A stretch of 64,000 nt of DNA from Skermania piniformis (GTDB lineage Bacteria; Actinomycetota; Actinomycetes; Mycobacteriales; Mycobacteriaceae). Below the pieces are notes generated by a model, which saw nothing but the letters and a program-made list of their open reading frames with translations, did not search any database and was not told the DNA's origin. Where the stretch lies: NCBI RefSeq assembly GCF_019285775.1, contig NZ_CP079105.1, positions 1,612,001-1,676,000 on the forward strand, written 5' to 3'. Of the stretch, positions 1 through 8,322 are shown in pieces (positions within the stretch are counted from its first letter, which is position 1; every line of letters begins with the position of its first letter). The position numbers and the translations under genes were made by a program.

Positions 1-984
1 GGCCTGGACGAGCTGTCCGGGATGACCGAGCTGAACGGCGAGTTGTGGGCGATGGGCGACAGCGGCACCGACGAGCGGATTGCCCGGCTTGCCGCGATCG
101 CGCCGGACGGTAGGTGTCCGGTTGCCGAGTGGGCGGCCAATCCGGTGGACCCGTTCGATGTCGAGGACCTGGCCACCTACGGCGGCGCCCTGTGGCTGTC
201 CGATACCGGTGACAACCGCCGGGTGCGTTCGACGGTCGCGCTGGTCCGATGGGAACCGGATACCGGCGCCGGCGAACTGCATCGACTGACCTTTCCCGAC
301 GGTCCGCACGACACCGAGGCGCTGTTGATCGGCCGGACCGGAGTGCCGGTGCTGATCACCAAGGATCTGCTGGGCCCGGCGCAGGTCTACGTCCCGGTCG
401 ACGACATCCCGGTCGATCGTCTCGCCTCGCCCGGGCCCACCCCGCTGCGTTACGTCGGTACCGCCCGGCTGGACGCGGTGAGCGCGACCGGGGCGCCGCG
501 GACCGGTTCGATGGTGACCGGGGCAGCGGTCAGTGTGGATGGTCGGGCCGCGGCCGTGCGTACCTACGGCGAGGTCTACCTGTTCCCGGTGTCGGACGGC
601 GATGTCGCCGCAGCGGTCACCGGGCATGTGCCGGTGGCGATTGCGCTGCCGGCCCAGCCGCAGGGTGAGTCGGCGGCCTTCGCGCCGAACGGCGACCTGA
701 TATTCGGGTCCGAGACCGGTGGCACCGGCCGGCCCTTGCCGCCGTTGCTGGTCCTACCCGGCGCCGCCCAATTGGTTGCACCGGACCCGGTGCCCGCGCC
801 GCCGGCAACCGGCGCTGCCGCATCCGGGGCGAGCACACCCGGCCGGGATCGGTCCGGATTGCTCGTGGGTCTCGCGGCGATCGGGGTGGTGGCGGTCGGC
901 CTCCTGCTGCACCGCCGCCGGCGGCGGTCGCGGGAGCGGAGTTCGACGATCGCACGCGGCCCCGGGGAGAGTACGCTAAGTTAA
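1..984 (+). CDS. Exported or membrane-anchored beta-propeller-like protein, 5' truncated
   Basis: The reading frame is open from the first base, so the N-terminus (and any signal peptide) lies outside the window; 327 residues are visible. The visible part has repeated short beta-rich blocks, including a WLSDTGDN stretch near residue 67, that look like beta-propeller blades of an esterase-like or phytase-like domain. Near the C-terminus a Pro/Ala-rich linker leads into one hydrophobic segment (LLVGLAAIGVVAVGLLL) followed by an Arg-rich tail, the layout of a C-terminal membrane anchor with a stop-transfer signal. This suggests a surface protein with an extracytoplasmic propeller. No catalytic residues were recognised and the substrate is unknown. 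Confidence 0.6.
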   Translation, partial: GLDELSGMTELNGELWAMGDSGTDERIARLAAIAPDGRCPVAEWAANPVDPFDVEDLATYGGALWLSDTGDNRRVRSTVALVRWEPDTGAGELHRLTFPDGPHDTEALLIGRTGVPVLITKDLLGPAQVYVPVDDIPVDRLASPGPTPLRYVGTARLDAVSATGAPRTGSMVTGAAVSVDGRAAAVRTYGEVYLFPVSDGDVAAAVTGHVPVAIALPAQPQGESAAFAPNGDLIFGSETGGTGRPLPPLLVLPGAAQLVAPDPVPAPPATGAAASGASTPGRDRSGLLVGLAAIGVVAVGLLLHRRRRRSRERSSTIARGPGESTLS

Positions 985-1044
985 CCGAAATTCGCGCTCT
1001 CGGTGCGCGACGAGCGGCGGCGACGATGCCCCGAGGAGGCCGGT

Positions 1045-2190
1045 GTGGAACGTACGATCTTCGAACCCGAACACGACATGTTCCGGGAGTCCTACCGAAA
1101 GTTCCTGGACCAGTACGTGGCGCCGTTCCATCCGAAGTGGGAGGCAGACCACATCGTGGACCGCGGGGTCTGGCTGGAGGCCGGCAAGCAGGGGTTCCTC
1201 GGTACCGACGTACCCGAGGAGTTCGGCGGCGGTGGAGTCGACGACTTCCGCTACAACGCGGTGGTCACCGAGGAGTCGACCGCCGGCGGGTACAGCGGAC
1301 TCGGCTTCACGCTGCAGAACGACGTGATCGCGCCCTATCTGCTCGAGTTGACCAGCGACGAGCAGAAGCAGCGCTGGCTGCCCGGATTCTGTTCCGGCGA
1401 AATCATCACCGCGATCGCGATGACCGAGCCGGGCACCGGTAGCGACCTGCAGGGCATCAAGACCCGGGCGGTGCGCGACGGCAGCGATTGGGTGATCAAC
1501 GGGTCCAAGACGTTCATCACGAACGGCATCTTGTCCGACCTGGTGATCGTGGTAACGCAAACCGATCCGGACGCCGGCGCGCAAGGTTTCAGCTTGTTCG
1601 TCGTCGAGCGTGGTATGCCCGGTTTCGAGCGCGGTCGTCACCTGGACAAGATCGGTCTGGCCGCGCAGGACACCGCCGAACTGAGCTTCACCGACGTCCG
1701 GGTGCCCGCGGAGAACCTGCTCGGCAAAGAGGGTCTGGGGTTCATCCACCTGATGCAGAACCTGCCCCGCGAGCGGCTGTCCATCGCCGTCGGTGCGGCC
1801 GCTGCGATGGAGCGTTGCCTGGCGGAGACCACGCAGTACGTGCGCGATCGCAAGGCCTTCGGCCGTCCGATCGGCGCCCTGCAGAACACTCGGTTCGTGT
1901 TGGCCGAGTTGGCGACCAAGACGACGGTCGTCCGGGTGTTCGTCGACCGCTGCATCGAGCTGCTCAACCAGGACAAGCTCACCGTGCAGGAGGCCGCGAT
2001 GGCCAAGTGGTGGAGCACGGAGGAGCAGGTCGAGTTGGTCAATCGCTGTCTGCAGCTCTACGGCGGCTACGGCTACATGCGTGAATATCCGATCGCCAAG
2101 GCGTACTTGGATTCTCGGATCACCACGATCTTCGGCGGAACGACCGAGATCATGAAGGAGATCATCGGTCGCGGAATGAATTTGGGTTGA
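1045..2190 (+). CDS. Acyl-CoA dehydrogenase, long-chain type (FadE family)
   Basis: FAD-dependent acyl-CoA dehydrogenase, 381 residues, introducing the alpha-beta double bond in beta-oxidation. The family signature ITAIAMTEPGTGSDLQG is present. The C-terminus reads IFGGTTEIMKEIIGR, with Gly where short- and medium-chain enzymes carry the catalytic Glu. The Glu in LPRERLSIA sits at the position used by long-chain dehydrogenases, so the enzyme is LCAD-like. I chose the GTG at 1045 because GAGGAGG lies 5 nt upstream; an earlier in-frame start at 1003 adds a poorly conserved Arg-rich stretch. It converges on lexA, as fadE20 lies near lexA in M. tuberculosis. Confidence 0.9.
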   Translation: MERTIFEPEHDMFRESYRKFLDQYVAPFHPKWEADHIVDRGVWLEAGKQGFLGTDVPEEFGGGGVDDFRYNAVVTEESTAGGYSGLGFTLQNDVIAPYLLELTSDEQKQRWLPGFCSGEIITAIAMTEPGTGSDLQGIKTRAVRDGSDWVINGSKTFITNGILSDLVIVVTQTDPDAGAQGFSLFVVERGMPGFERGRHLDKIGLAAQDTAELSFTDVRVPAENLLGKEGLGFIHLMQNLPRERLSIAVGAAAAMERCLAETTQYVRDRKAFGRPIGALQNTRFVLAELATKTTVVRVFVDRCIELLNQDKLTVQEAAMAKWWSTEEQVELVNRCLQLYGGYGYMREYPIAKAYLDSRITTIFGGTTEIMKEIIGRGMNLG

Positions 2191-2191
2191 C

Positions 2192-2212
2192 CCCGGGCCG
2201 TGCCCGCCCGGG
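2192..2212. terminator. Candidate bidirectional terminator between fadE and lexA
   Basis: A perfect 7-bp stem (CCCGGGC / GCCCGGG) with a 7-nt loop fills the 35-bp gap between two convergent genes. There is no T-tract, as is common for actinobacterial hairpins, so termination strength is uncertain. Confidence 0.45.
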
Positions 2213-2225
2213 TGGGTGGTGACCG

Positions 2226-2951
2226 TCAGAGCTTGCGCATGACGGTCACCACCTTGCCCAGAATCACCGCATCGTTACCGTCGATCGGCTCGAACAGCGG
2301 ATTGTGCGGTAGCAGCCAGATCTGTCGGTCGGCACGTTTGAACGTCTTGACCGTGGCTTCGCCGTCGATCATCGCCGCCACGATGTCGCCGTTCTCGGCG
2401 ACGTGCTGTTGGCGCACCACGACCCAGTCGCCGTCGCAGATCGCCGCGTCCACCATCGACTCGCCGACCACTTTCAGCAGGAACAGCGACCCCTCGCCGA
2501 CCAACTCCCGGGGCAGCGGGAACACGTCCTCCACCGCTTGCTCGGCAAGTATCGGTCCGCCGGCCGCGATGCGACCCAGCACCGGCACGAACGCGGGCGC
2601 AGGCAGCGGGTCACCGGTCGGGTCGCCGGCATCCGCTGTGCCGACTCCGGCGGCGTCCACCGTCGCGCCTGCCGGTTCGTCGATCACCCGCACGTCGACC
2701 GCGCGCGGTCGGTTCGGGTCGCGACGCAGGTATCCCTTGCGCTCGAGGGTGCGTAGCTGGTGCGCCACCGAGGACGTGGAGGTCAGCCCGACCGCATCAC
2801 CGATCTCCCGGATGCTCGGCGGATAACCCCGCTCGGCAACCGACGCTCGGATCACCTCGAGCACCTCACGTTGCCGCGGCGTCAGCCCGGTCGGGCTTTC
2901 CTTGCCCCGGTCGTGACCGGCGCGGTTCGGATCGACTCCGTCCTCGTTCAT
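2226..2951 (-). CDS. lexA: LexA repressor, SOS regulator
   Basis: Transcriptional repressor of the SOS response, 241 residues. The N-terminal winged helix-turn-helix starts at [12 protein letters not shown] and the recognition region includes [17 protein letters not shown]. The self-cleavage Ala-Gly lies in [10 protein letters not shown]. The catalytic Ser is in [15 protein letters not shown] and the Lys in ATVKTFKR, so the S24 peptidase dyad is intact. The ATG at 2951 overlaps by 4 nt (ATGA) the stop of a predicted 19-residue leader ORF. SOS boxes lie upstream at 3151-3243, consistent with autorepression after RecA-stimulated cleavage is reversed. Confidence 0.97.
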   Translation of the reverse strand: MNEDGVDPNRAGHDRGKESPTGLTPRQREVLEVIRASVAERGYPPSIREIGDAVGLTSTSSVAHQLRTLERKGYLRRDPNRPRAVDVRVIDEPAGATVDAAGVGTADAGDPTGDPLPAPAFVPVLGRIAAGGPILAEQAVEDVFPLPRELVGEGSLFLLKVVGESMVDAAICDGDWVVVRQQHVAENGDIVAAMIDGEATVKTFKRADRQIWLLPHNPLFEPIDGNDAVILGKVVTVMRKL

Positions 2952-3007
2952 CGGTGTTCCCCGTTCCTCATCGGCCCTGTGTTCCCCACCGGCTCGCTGT
3001 TTCCCAT
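2948..3007 (-). CDS. Candidate 19-residue leader peptide coupled to lexA
   Basis: A short ORF ([19 protein letters not shown]) starts at ATG 3007 with GAGGAG placed 8 nt upstream and ends in TGA overlapping the lexA ATG (ATGA). The Shine-Dalgarno sequence is stronger than anything directly ahead of lexA, so lexA may be translated by coupling to this ORF. The peptide is low-complexity (Gly, Asn, Pro) and resembles nothing I recognise. It may only be a coupling device, or it may be fortuitous. Confidence 0.4.
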   Translation of the reverse strand: MGNSEPVGNTGPMRNGEHR

Positions 3008-3150
3008 CGGCACTGCTCCTCGTTTGCTTGTCGGTGTTCGGCGACTCGGGTGCTGCGGTCGACTCGGGTGTTGCGGGTCGGCACGGGCGGACGCATGGCC
3101 GAGTCCGGTCGTGTGTTCGAAATCGAATCTAACCGTCCGGCCGCTCGGTT

Positions 3151-3166
3151 TCAAACATTTGTTCGA
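3151..3166. promoter_or_regulatory. SOS box (LexA operator), lexA-proximal
   Basis: TCAAACATTTGTTCGA matches the actinobacterial LexA palindrome TCGAAC-N4-GTTCGA at all but one position. It lies about 200 bp upstream of lexA and 105 bp upstream of the divergent LysM gene, so it can serve either promoter. Confidence 0.75.
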
Positions 3167-3212
3167 GAAAATCGGCGAGCGCGGTGATTGTGTCGGTGCC
3201 CCGTGATACAAA

Positions 3213-3228
3213 TCGAACAGGCGTTCAT
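3213..3228. promoter_or_regulatory. SOS box, LysM-gene proximal (1)
   Basis: TCGAACAGGCGTTCAT keeps the perfect core CGAAC-N4-GTTC of the LexA operator, with two mismatches at the last two bases. It lies 43 bp upstream of the LysM gene start and abuts a second box. Confidence 0.65.
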
Positions 3229-3243
3229 CGAACGCATGATCGA
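3228..3243. promoter_or_regulatory. SOS box, LysM-gene proximal (2)
   Basis: TCGAACGCATGATCGA is one mismatch from TCGAAC-N4-GTTCGA and shares its first base with the preceding box. It is centred about 35 bp upstream of the LysM gene start, where LexA would block transcription. Confidence 0.55.
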
Positions 3244-3270
3244 AAGTTCTGTCGAGGTTCGGAGGTCCCG

Positions 3271-3738
3271 ATGACCAGCGCGCTGAGTGAGTATCCGGCA
3301 GTCCGGTCCGTTTCGACCCCGCTGCGCCGCCGCGTCGATCGTGGCGTCGAGGTCCGCCGCCGTCCGGTGGGCGCTCCGCCGGGTTACCGCGACGTCACCG
3401 CCGGGCGTTCGACGGCCGCGCATCCGGTGTCGGAGCGATCGCAGCGCGGCGCCCCGGGCGCAGCGGCCACGGCTGCCGCGGCGCTGCTCGCGGCGGTGGT
3501 GGTCAGCGGTCTGTTCGGGCTGGCCCAGTTCCGCGCCACCCCGGCGGCGCCGGCGGTGGTGCCGACGTCGGTGGCCCGAGTGCAGGCCGGTGAGTCGCTG
3601 TCCGACGTGGCGGTGCGGGTGGCGCCGGGTCTCGCGGTGAGCGACGCGGTCCGCCGGATCATGGATCTGAACGACTTGTCCGGCGTATCGGTGCAAGCCG
3701 GGCAGACGTTGGTCGTGCCGTCCGTCGGGAGCCGCTGA
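3271..3738 (+). CDS. LysM-domain membrane protein, ChiZ/DivS-like SOS-induced division inhibitor candidate
   Basis: A 155-residue protein with an Arg-rich cytoplasmic N-terminus, one hydrophobic helix ([19 protein letters not shown], about residues 68-86) and an external LysM domain at the C-terminus ([17 protein letters not shown] to LVVPS). The layout and position, divergent from lexA and followed by nrdR, match M. tuberculosis ChiZ (Rv2719c) and the corynebacterial SOS-induced inhibitor DivS. It probably acts at the septum to delay division during DNA damage. ATG 3271 is preceded by GGAGG. Adjacent SOS boxes indicate LexA control. A hydrolase activity cannot be read from this sequence. Confidence 0.8.
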   Translation: MTSALSEYPAVRSVSTPLRRRVDRGVEVRRRPVGAPPGYRDVTAGRSTAAHPVSERSQRGAPGAAATAAAALLAAVVVSGLFGLAQFRATPAAPAVVPTSVARVQAGESLSDVAVRVAPGLAVSDAVRRIMDLNDLSGVSVQAGQTLVVPSVGSR

Positions 3739-3866
3739 CGATGCCCGATACCGCTTCCTCGGACCTGGCGTGTCGCGTCCGCCGGAGTGGGCCGGATCGA
3801 CAGGTATCCTCGGTGGCTGGCCGCACCGGCCACGATGTGCGTTTAGGTCATGGCGAAGGACTCGAC

Positions 3867-4328
3867 ATGTATTGCCCGTTCTGTCGGCATCCGGACTCGC
3901 GGGTGGTGGACTCGCGCGAGGCCGAGGAAGGCGCAGCGATCCGGCGTCGGCGATCCTGTCCGAATTGCGGCCGGCGATTCACCACCGTGGAAACGGCGGT
4001 GTTGGCCGTTGTCAAGCGCAGTGGGGTCACCGAACCGTTCAGCCGGGAGAAGGTGATTCGTGGGGTGCGCCGCGCGTGTCAGGGTCGGGAGGTCGACGAC
4101 GACGCGCTGAACCTGTTGGCACAACGGGTCGAGGAGTCGGTACGCGCGTCCGGTTCGGCGGAGGTGCCGAGTCATGAAGTGGGGCTGGCGATCCTGGGGC
4201 CGTTGCGCGAACTGGACGAGGTCGCCTACCTGCGGTTCGCCTCGGTCTACCGCTCGTTCAGCTCGGCGGACGACTTCGAGCGCGCGATCGAGGATCTCCG
4301 GGCCCATCGGGCAGCCGCAGGCGACTGA
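3867..4328 (+). CDS. nrdR: Transcriptional repressor NrdR
   Basis: Represses ribonucleotide reductase genes in response to nucleotide levels. The 153-residue length matches the family. It begins [17 protein letters not shown] with a zinc ribbon (CPFC and CPNC pairs), followed by an ATP-cone domain ([20 protein letters not shown]). The ATG at 3867 is set by the invariant MYCPFC start. A TATCCT hexamer at 3805-3810 is a possible -10 box. The position next to the lexA/chiZ pair is conserved in mycobacteria. No NrdR box was recognised in the window. Confidence 0.96.
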   Translation: MYCPFCRHPDSRVVDSREAEEGAAIRRRRSCPNCGRRFTTVETAVLAVVKRSGVTEPFSREKVIRGVRRACQGREVDDDALNLLAQRVEESVRASGSAEVPSHEVGLAILGPLRELDEVAYLRFASVYRSFSSADDFERAIEDLRAHRAAAGD

Positions 4329-4334
4329 TCCGCG

Positions 4335-7300
4335 TCATCGGATTGCGCCGATCGCCTTGATGATTCGCTGTTCGGACACCGGGTGGGCGGTGCCCAACTG
4401 CTGGGCGAAAAGGCTGACGCGTAATTCTTCGATCATCCACGAGATATCCACCACATCGATTGCGCCACGGCGGGATTCGCCGATTCGCGCGAGGAGCCGA
4501 TCGTAGTGGAGGTAGACCCGGTCGAGGGTGGCCATCGCCTGCCGGTCCCGTTCGGTGCTGCCGGGCAGCGCGGCCAACCGGACGACTATCGCGCGAAGGT
4601 ATCGCGGCAGCTGCGTCAGCCGGGCGGCACCCAGCTCGGTGACGAATCCGGCGAACATCAGATTTTCCAGTTGCTGGATCACGTCGTCGGCGACCTCGGC
4701 CGGTGCCGATTCCGCCGCCCGTCGGGCTGCGCGCCATTCGATCAACGTCGGTACCGTTGCGCGGATCAGTGCCGCGACCCGGCCGGCCAATGCGGGGCGG
4801 ACCGTGGCCAGCAGGTCGGCGAACCGATCGGGCTCGCGGACCGGGCCGCCCGCCGCGACGATCAGCTCGTCGGCAGCGCAGCGTCGGCAGTCCTCGATCA
4901 GCGCATCCAGGTCGCCGTCCGGGTTGTGCGCCAAGGTGAGTCGCTCGGCCGGGGTCAACGTGGCGGTGACCGACCGAACCGGCGTCGGCACCGCGGCGAG
5001 CACCAACGTGCGGGTGCCGACCAGCATCGCGGCGGCCTGCTCGGCGGCCGTGGTGAGCACACGCACCGCCACCCCGTCGGGCTCGGCGACCAGGGCGGGA
5101 TATCCGGTGACCGACTGTCCGGCCAGATCGCGACGCACCGTCGCCGGCAGCGTGCCCAACGAGCGGTCGGTCCATTCTCGGGTCGGCGCACGTTCGGCAG
5201 CCGCGGTCGTCGCGGTGACGGCGGCGTTCACCTGGCTGCCGAGCCGCCGAGTGAGCGTCGTGAGGTCCTTGTCGGATCCGGCGATCGTGCCGTCCGGGCG
5301 CACCGCGACGAACGTCATCCGGAGATGGTCGGGCAACGCGTCGGGGTCGAGATCGCCCGCCGCGATCGGTGCGCCGGTCAGCCGGGACAGCTCGCGGGCC
5401 AGCGCCGTCCGGATCGGTTCCCGACGCGGGGTGACCGCCGCGAGGGCGGCGCGGGCGACGTCGGGCGCGGGAACAGCCCGACGGCGCAAGGTCTTCGGCA
5501 GGGTTCGGACCAGCGCGGTGGCCAGGTCCACCCGCATCCCCGGCACCAGCCAGTCGAAACCGACCGGCCGCACGTGGCCCAGCTGGGCGACCGGGATCCG
5601 GACGGTGACCCCGTCGTCGGGTGTCCCGGGGTCGAATCGATAGGTCAGGGGGAACGTCAGTTCGCCTTGCCGCCATGCATCGGGATAGTCACCGTCGGTG
5701 GCAGCCGCGGCCTCCGGGTTGCGAACGGTGTCGCCGGTGAAGTCGAGGAGCGTCGGTCGGGCCTGCCGGGTGGTTTTCCACCACCGATCGAAGTGCCGGC
5801 CCGACACGACATCCGCGGGCACCCGGGCGTCGTAGAACTCGAACAGCCGCTCGTCGTCGACCAGCAGATCGCGGCGCCGGGCGCGGTTCTCCAACTCTTC
5901 CAGGTCGTCGATCAGGTCCCGGTTACGGCGCAGAAACGCGTGCTCGGCCGACCACTCACCGTGCACCAGGGCGTGCCGGAGGAACAGCTCGCGGGCGGCG
6001 GCGGGGTCGATCGGCGCGTAGTCCACCGCGCGGCGTGCGACCAGCGGGACGCCGAACAGGGTGACCCGCTCGTAGGCTGCGGCGGCCGCGCGCCGGGCCG
6101 ACCAGTGTGGTTCGGAGTAGCTGCGCTTCACCAGGTCGCCGGCGAGTGCCTCGGCCCACTCCGGTTCGATCCGGGCGGTCGTGCGTGCCCACAGCCGGGA
6201 GGTCTCCACCAATTCGGCCGCCATCACCCAGCGCGGCGGCTTACGTGCCAGCGTCGATCCCGGGAAGACGGCGAACTTCGCCCCGCGCGCGCCGAGGAAC
6301 TCCCGCGTTTCGGCCTCCCGGACGCCGATGTGGGACAGCAGGCCGGCCAGGAGCGCGCGGTGGATGTCGTCGTCGGTGGCCGGTGTGGAGTTCTCGGTCC
6401 AGCCCAGCTCCCGGGTGATCGTGCCGAGCTGCCCGTGCAGATCCTGCCATTCCCGGATCCGGAGCCAGTGCAGAAACTCGGCCTTGCACATCCGGCGGAA
6501 TCCGCTCGACGACAGCTCGTTGCGCTGCTCGCGCAGATACGTCCAGAGCTCGCGGTAGGCGAGGAAATCCGAGCCGGGCACGGTGAACCGGGCATGCGCC
6601 GCATCGGCGGCCTGCTGCCGGTCGGCCGGCCGTTCGCGCACATCCTGGATCGCCAGCCCGGCCACGATGACCGAGACCTCCCGCAGGCACCCGGTGCGCT
6701 GCCCCTCGTACAGCATCCGGGCCAGTCGCGGGTCCACCGGTACCCGGGCGATCTGCCGGCCGACCGCGGTGAGGCTGCCCGCCCGGATCGCCCCCAGCTC
6801 GGTCAGCAGTGCGACGCCGTCGCGGATATTGCGGACGTCCGGCGGTTCGACGAACGGAAACTCCGAGATTGCAGTTACCTGCCCCGTCGCTTCGCTCGCC
6901 CGACCGTCTTGCCCCGTCGCTTCGCTCGCCCGACCGAGCTCCAGCGCCGCCATGCGGAGGACCACCGCGGCCAGATTGGTGCGATGGATCTCGGGCTCGG
7001 TGAAGGCCGGGCGGGCGGCGTAATCGTTCTCGCTGTAGAGCCGGATGCAGATGCCGTCGGCGACCCGGCCGCAGCGCCCGGCCCGCTGCCGCGCCGATGC
7101 CTGCGAGATCGGTTCGATCGGCAGCCGCTGCACCTTGGTTCGCATCGAGTACCGGGAGATCCGCGCGGTACCCGGATCGATCACGTACCGGATGCCGGGC
7201 ACGGTGAGCGAGGTTTCGGCGACGTTGGTTGCCAGCACCACACGGCGTCCCGGCGCTACCTTCGGATCGCCCCGCTCGAACACCCGGTGCTGCTCGGCGG

Positions 7301-8276
7301 CGGACAACCGCGCGTAGAGCGGCAGGATCTCGGTGCGCGGCAACCGCAGGTCGCGCAGTGCGTCGGCGGTGTCGCGGATCTCCCGCTCGCCGGACAGGAA
7401 GACCAACACGTCGCCGTCGCCGGCGGCGAACAGCTCGCGCACCGCCTCGCCGACCGCGTCCACCGGGTCGCGGTCGATCAGCTCCTCGCCGCGTTCGACG
7501 GTGAGCGGGCGGTAGCGGATCTCCACCGGATAGGTGCGTCCGGAGACTTCGACGATCGGCGCCGGCCCGCCGTCGGTGGCGAAGTGGCGGGCGAACAGCT
7601 CCGGATCGATGGTGGCCGAGGTGACGACCACTTTCAGATCCGGCCGCCGCGGCAGCAGCTGCTTCAGATAGCCGAGCAGGAAGTCGATGTTGAGACTGCG
7701 CTCGTGCGCTTCGTCGACGATGATCGTGTCGTAGCGGCGCAGCAGTCGATCGCGCTGGATTTCGGCGAGCAGGATGCCGTCGGTCATCAACCGGACCAGC
7801 GTGTGGTCGGCGGAGCGATCGGTGAATCGCACGGTGTAACCGACCACGCCACCCAGTTCGGTGTGCAGCTCGGCGGCGATCCGTTCGGCCACCGTGCGGG
7901 CCGCGATCCGGCGCGGTTGGGTATGCCCGATCACGCCGCGCACCCCACGGCCCAACTCCAGGCAGATCTTCGGCAGCTGGGTGGTCTTCCCGGAGCCGGT
8001 CTCCCCGGCCACGATCACCACCTGGTGCGCGGCGATCGCCGCCGCGATCTCGTCCCGCTGTGCGCTGACCGGCAGTTCCGGCGGATAGGTGATGTCGGGG
8101 ACCCGGGTCCGCCGTTCGGCGACCCGGGTGGCCGCGGCGGCGATCTCGGTTGCCACCGCGATGCGGGTGGTCTCGTCCCGGGCGCGGTCGAGGCGGCGAC
8201 GTAGCCGATGCTCGTCTCGGATGGTCAGCTCGGACAGCTGGGCGCGCAGCTCGCGGGGGGACGGCGTAACGGACAT
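4335..8276 (-). CDS. hrpA: ATP-dependent RNA helicase HrpA
   Basis: A DEAH-box RNA helicase of 1313 residues, the usual HrpA length. Motif I is GETGSGKTTQLPK, motif II DEAH, motif III TSATID, and motif VI contains QRAGRCGR. Downstream lie the helicase-associated (HA2), OB and DUF3418 regions. The start at 8276 (MSVTPSPRELRAQL) is chosen because longer frames read into low-complexity sequence across the divergent neighbour. An in-frame 30-bp duplication at 6880-6936 adds a repeated GRASEATGQ stretch that looks like a recent insertion in a loop. It converges on nrdR with a 6-bp gap. Confidence 0.93.
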   Translation of the reverse strand: MSVTPSPRELRAQLSELTIRDEHRLRRRLDRARDETTRIAVATEIAAAATRVAERRTRVPDITYPPELPVSAQRDEIAAAIAAHQVVIVAGETGSGKTTQLPKICLELGRGVRGVIGHTQPRRIAARTVAERIAAELHTELGGVVGYTVRFTDRSADHTLVRLMTDGILLAEIQRDRLLRRYDTIIVDEAHERSLNIDFLLGYLKQLLPRRPDLKVVVTSATIDPELFARHFATDGGPAPIVEVSGRTYPVEIRYRPLTVERGEELIDRDPVDAVGEAVRELFAAGDGDVLVFLSGEREIRDTADALRDLRLPRTEILPLYARLSAAEQHRVFERGDPKVAPGRRVVLATNVAETSLTVPGIRYVIDPGTARISRYSMRTKVQRLPIEPISQASARQRAGRCGRVADGICIRLYSENDYAARPAFTEPEIHRTNLAAVVLRMAALELGRASEATGQDGRASEATGQVTAISEFPFVEPPDVRNIRDGVALLTELGAIRAGSLTAVGRQIARVPVDPRLARMLYEGQRTGCLREVSVIVAGLAIQDVRERPADRQQAADAAHARFTVPGSDFLAYRELWTYLREQRNELSSSGFRRMCKAEFLHWLRIREWQDLHGQLGTITRELGWTENSTPATDDDIHRALLAGLLSHIGVREAETREFLGARGAKFAVFPGSTLARKPPRWVMAAELVETSRLWARTTARIEPEWAEALAGDLVKRSYSEPHWSARRAAAAAYERVTLFGVPLVARRAVDYAPIDPAAARELFLRHALVHGEWSAEHAFLRRNRDLIDDLEELENRARRRDLLVDDERLFEFYDARVPADVVSGRHFDRWWKTTRQARPTLLDFTGDTVRNPEAAAATDGDYPDAWRQGELTFPLTYRFDPGTPDDGVTVRIPVAQLGHVRPVGFDWLVPGMRVDLATALVRTLPKTLRRRAVPAPDVARAALAAVTPRREPIRTALARELSRLTGAPIAAGDLDPDALPDHLRMTFVAVRPDGTIAGSDKDLTTLTRRLGSQVNAAVTATTAAAERAPTREWTDRSLGTLPATVRRDLAGQSVTGYPALVAEPDGVAVRVLTTAAEQAAAMLVGTRTLVLAAVPTPVRSVTATLTPAERLTLAHNPDGDLDALIEDCRRCAADELIVAAGGPVREPDRFADLLATVRPALAGRVAALIRATVPTLIEWRAARRAAESAPAEVADDVIQQLENLMFAGFVTELGAARLTQLPRYLRAIVVRLAALPGSTERDRQAMATLDRVYLHYDRLLARIGESRRGAIDVVDISWMIEELRVSLFAQQLGTAHPVSEQRIIKAIGAIR
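6880..6936. repeat. 30-bp tandem duplication inside hrpA
   Basis: A 27-bp block beginning tgccccgtcgcttcgctcgc occurs at 6880 and again at 6910, exactly 30 bp apart. The frame is kept, giving ten extra codons in HrpA. It is one of several in-frame minisatellites in the window. Confidence 0.85.
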
Positions 8277-8322
8277 GCTTCCGGCAAGCCTAGTACGGTC
8301 CGACCGTCGGCATCGTGCGATA

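Noticed and set aside
2952-3100. Loosely repeated tgttccc/catcgg units upstream of lexA considered as a binding-site array
   Set aside because: Much of it is the leader ORF antisense, and the repeats are irregular in spacing and sequence.
3112-3128. TTCGAAATCGAA near lexA considered as a further SOS box
   Set aside because: It lacks the CGAAC-N4-GTTCG symmetry of LexA operators.
6880-6936. Two-copy direct repeat considered as a CRISPR or mobile-element trace
   Set aside because: Only two copies, no variable spacers, and it is in frame within hrpA; a simple duplication explains it.
4506-8204. Very long plus-strand frame opposite hrpA
   Set aside because: Antisense shadow of a complete HrpA gene; no recognisable domain.
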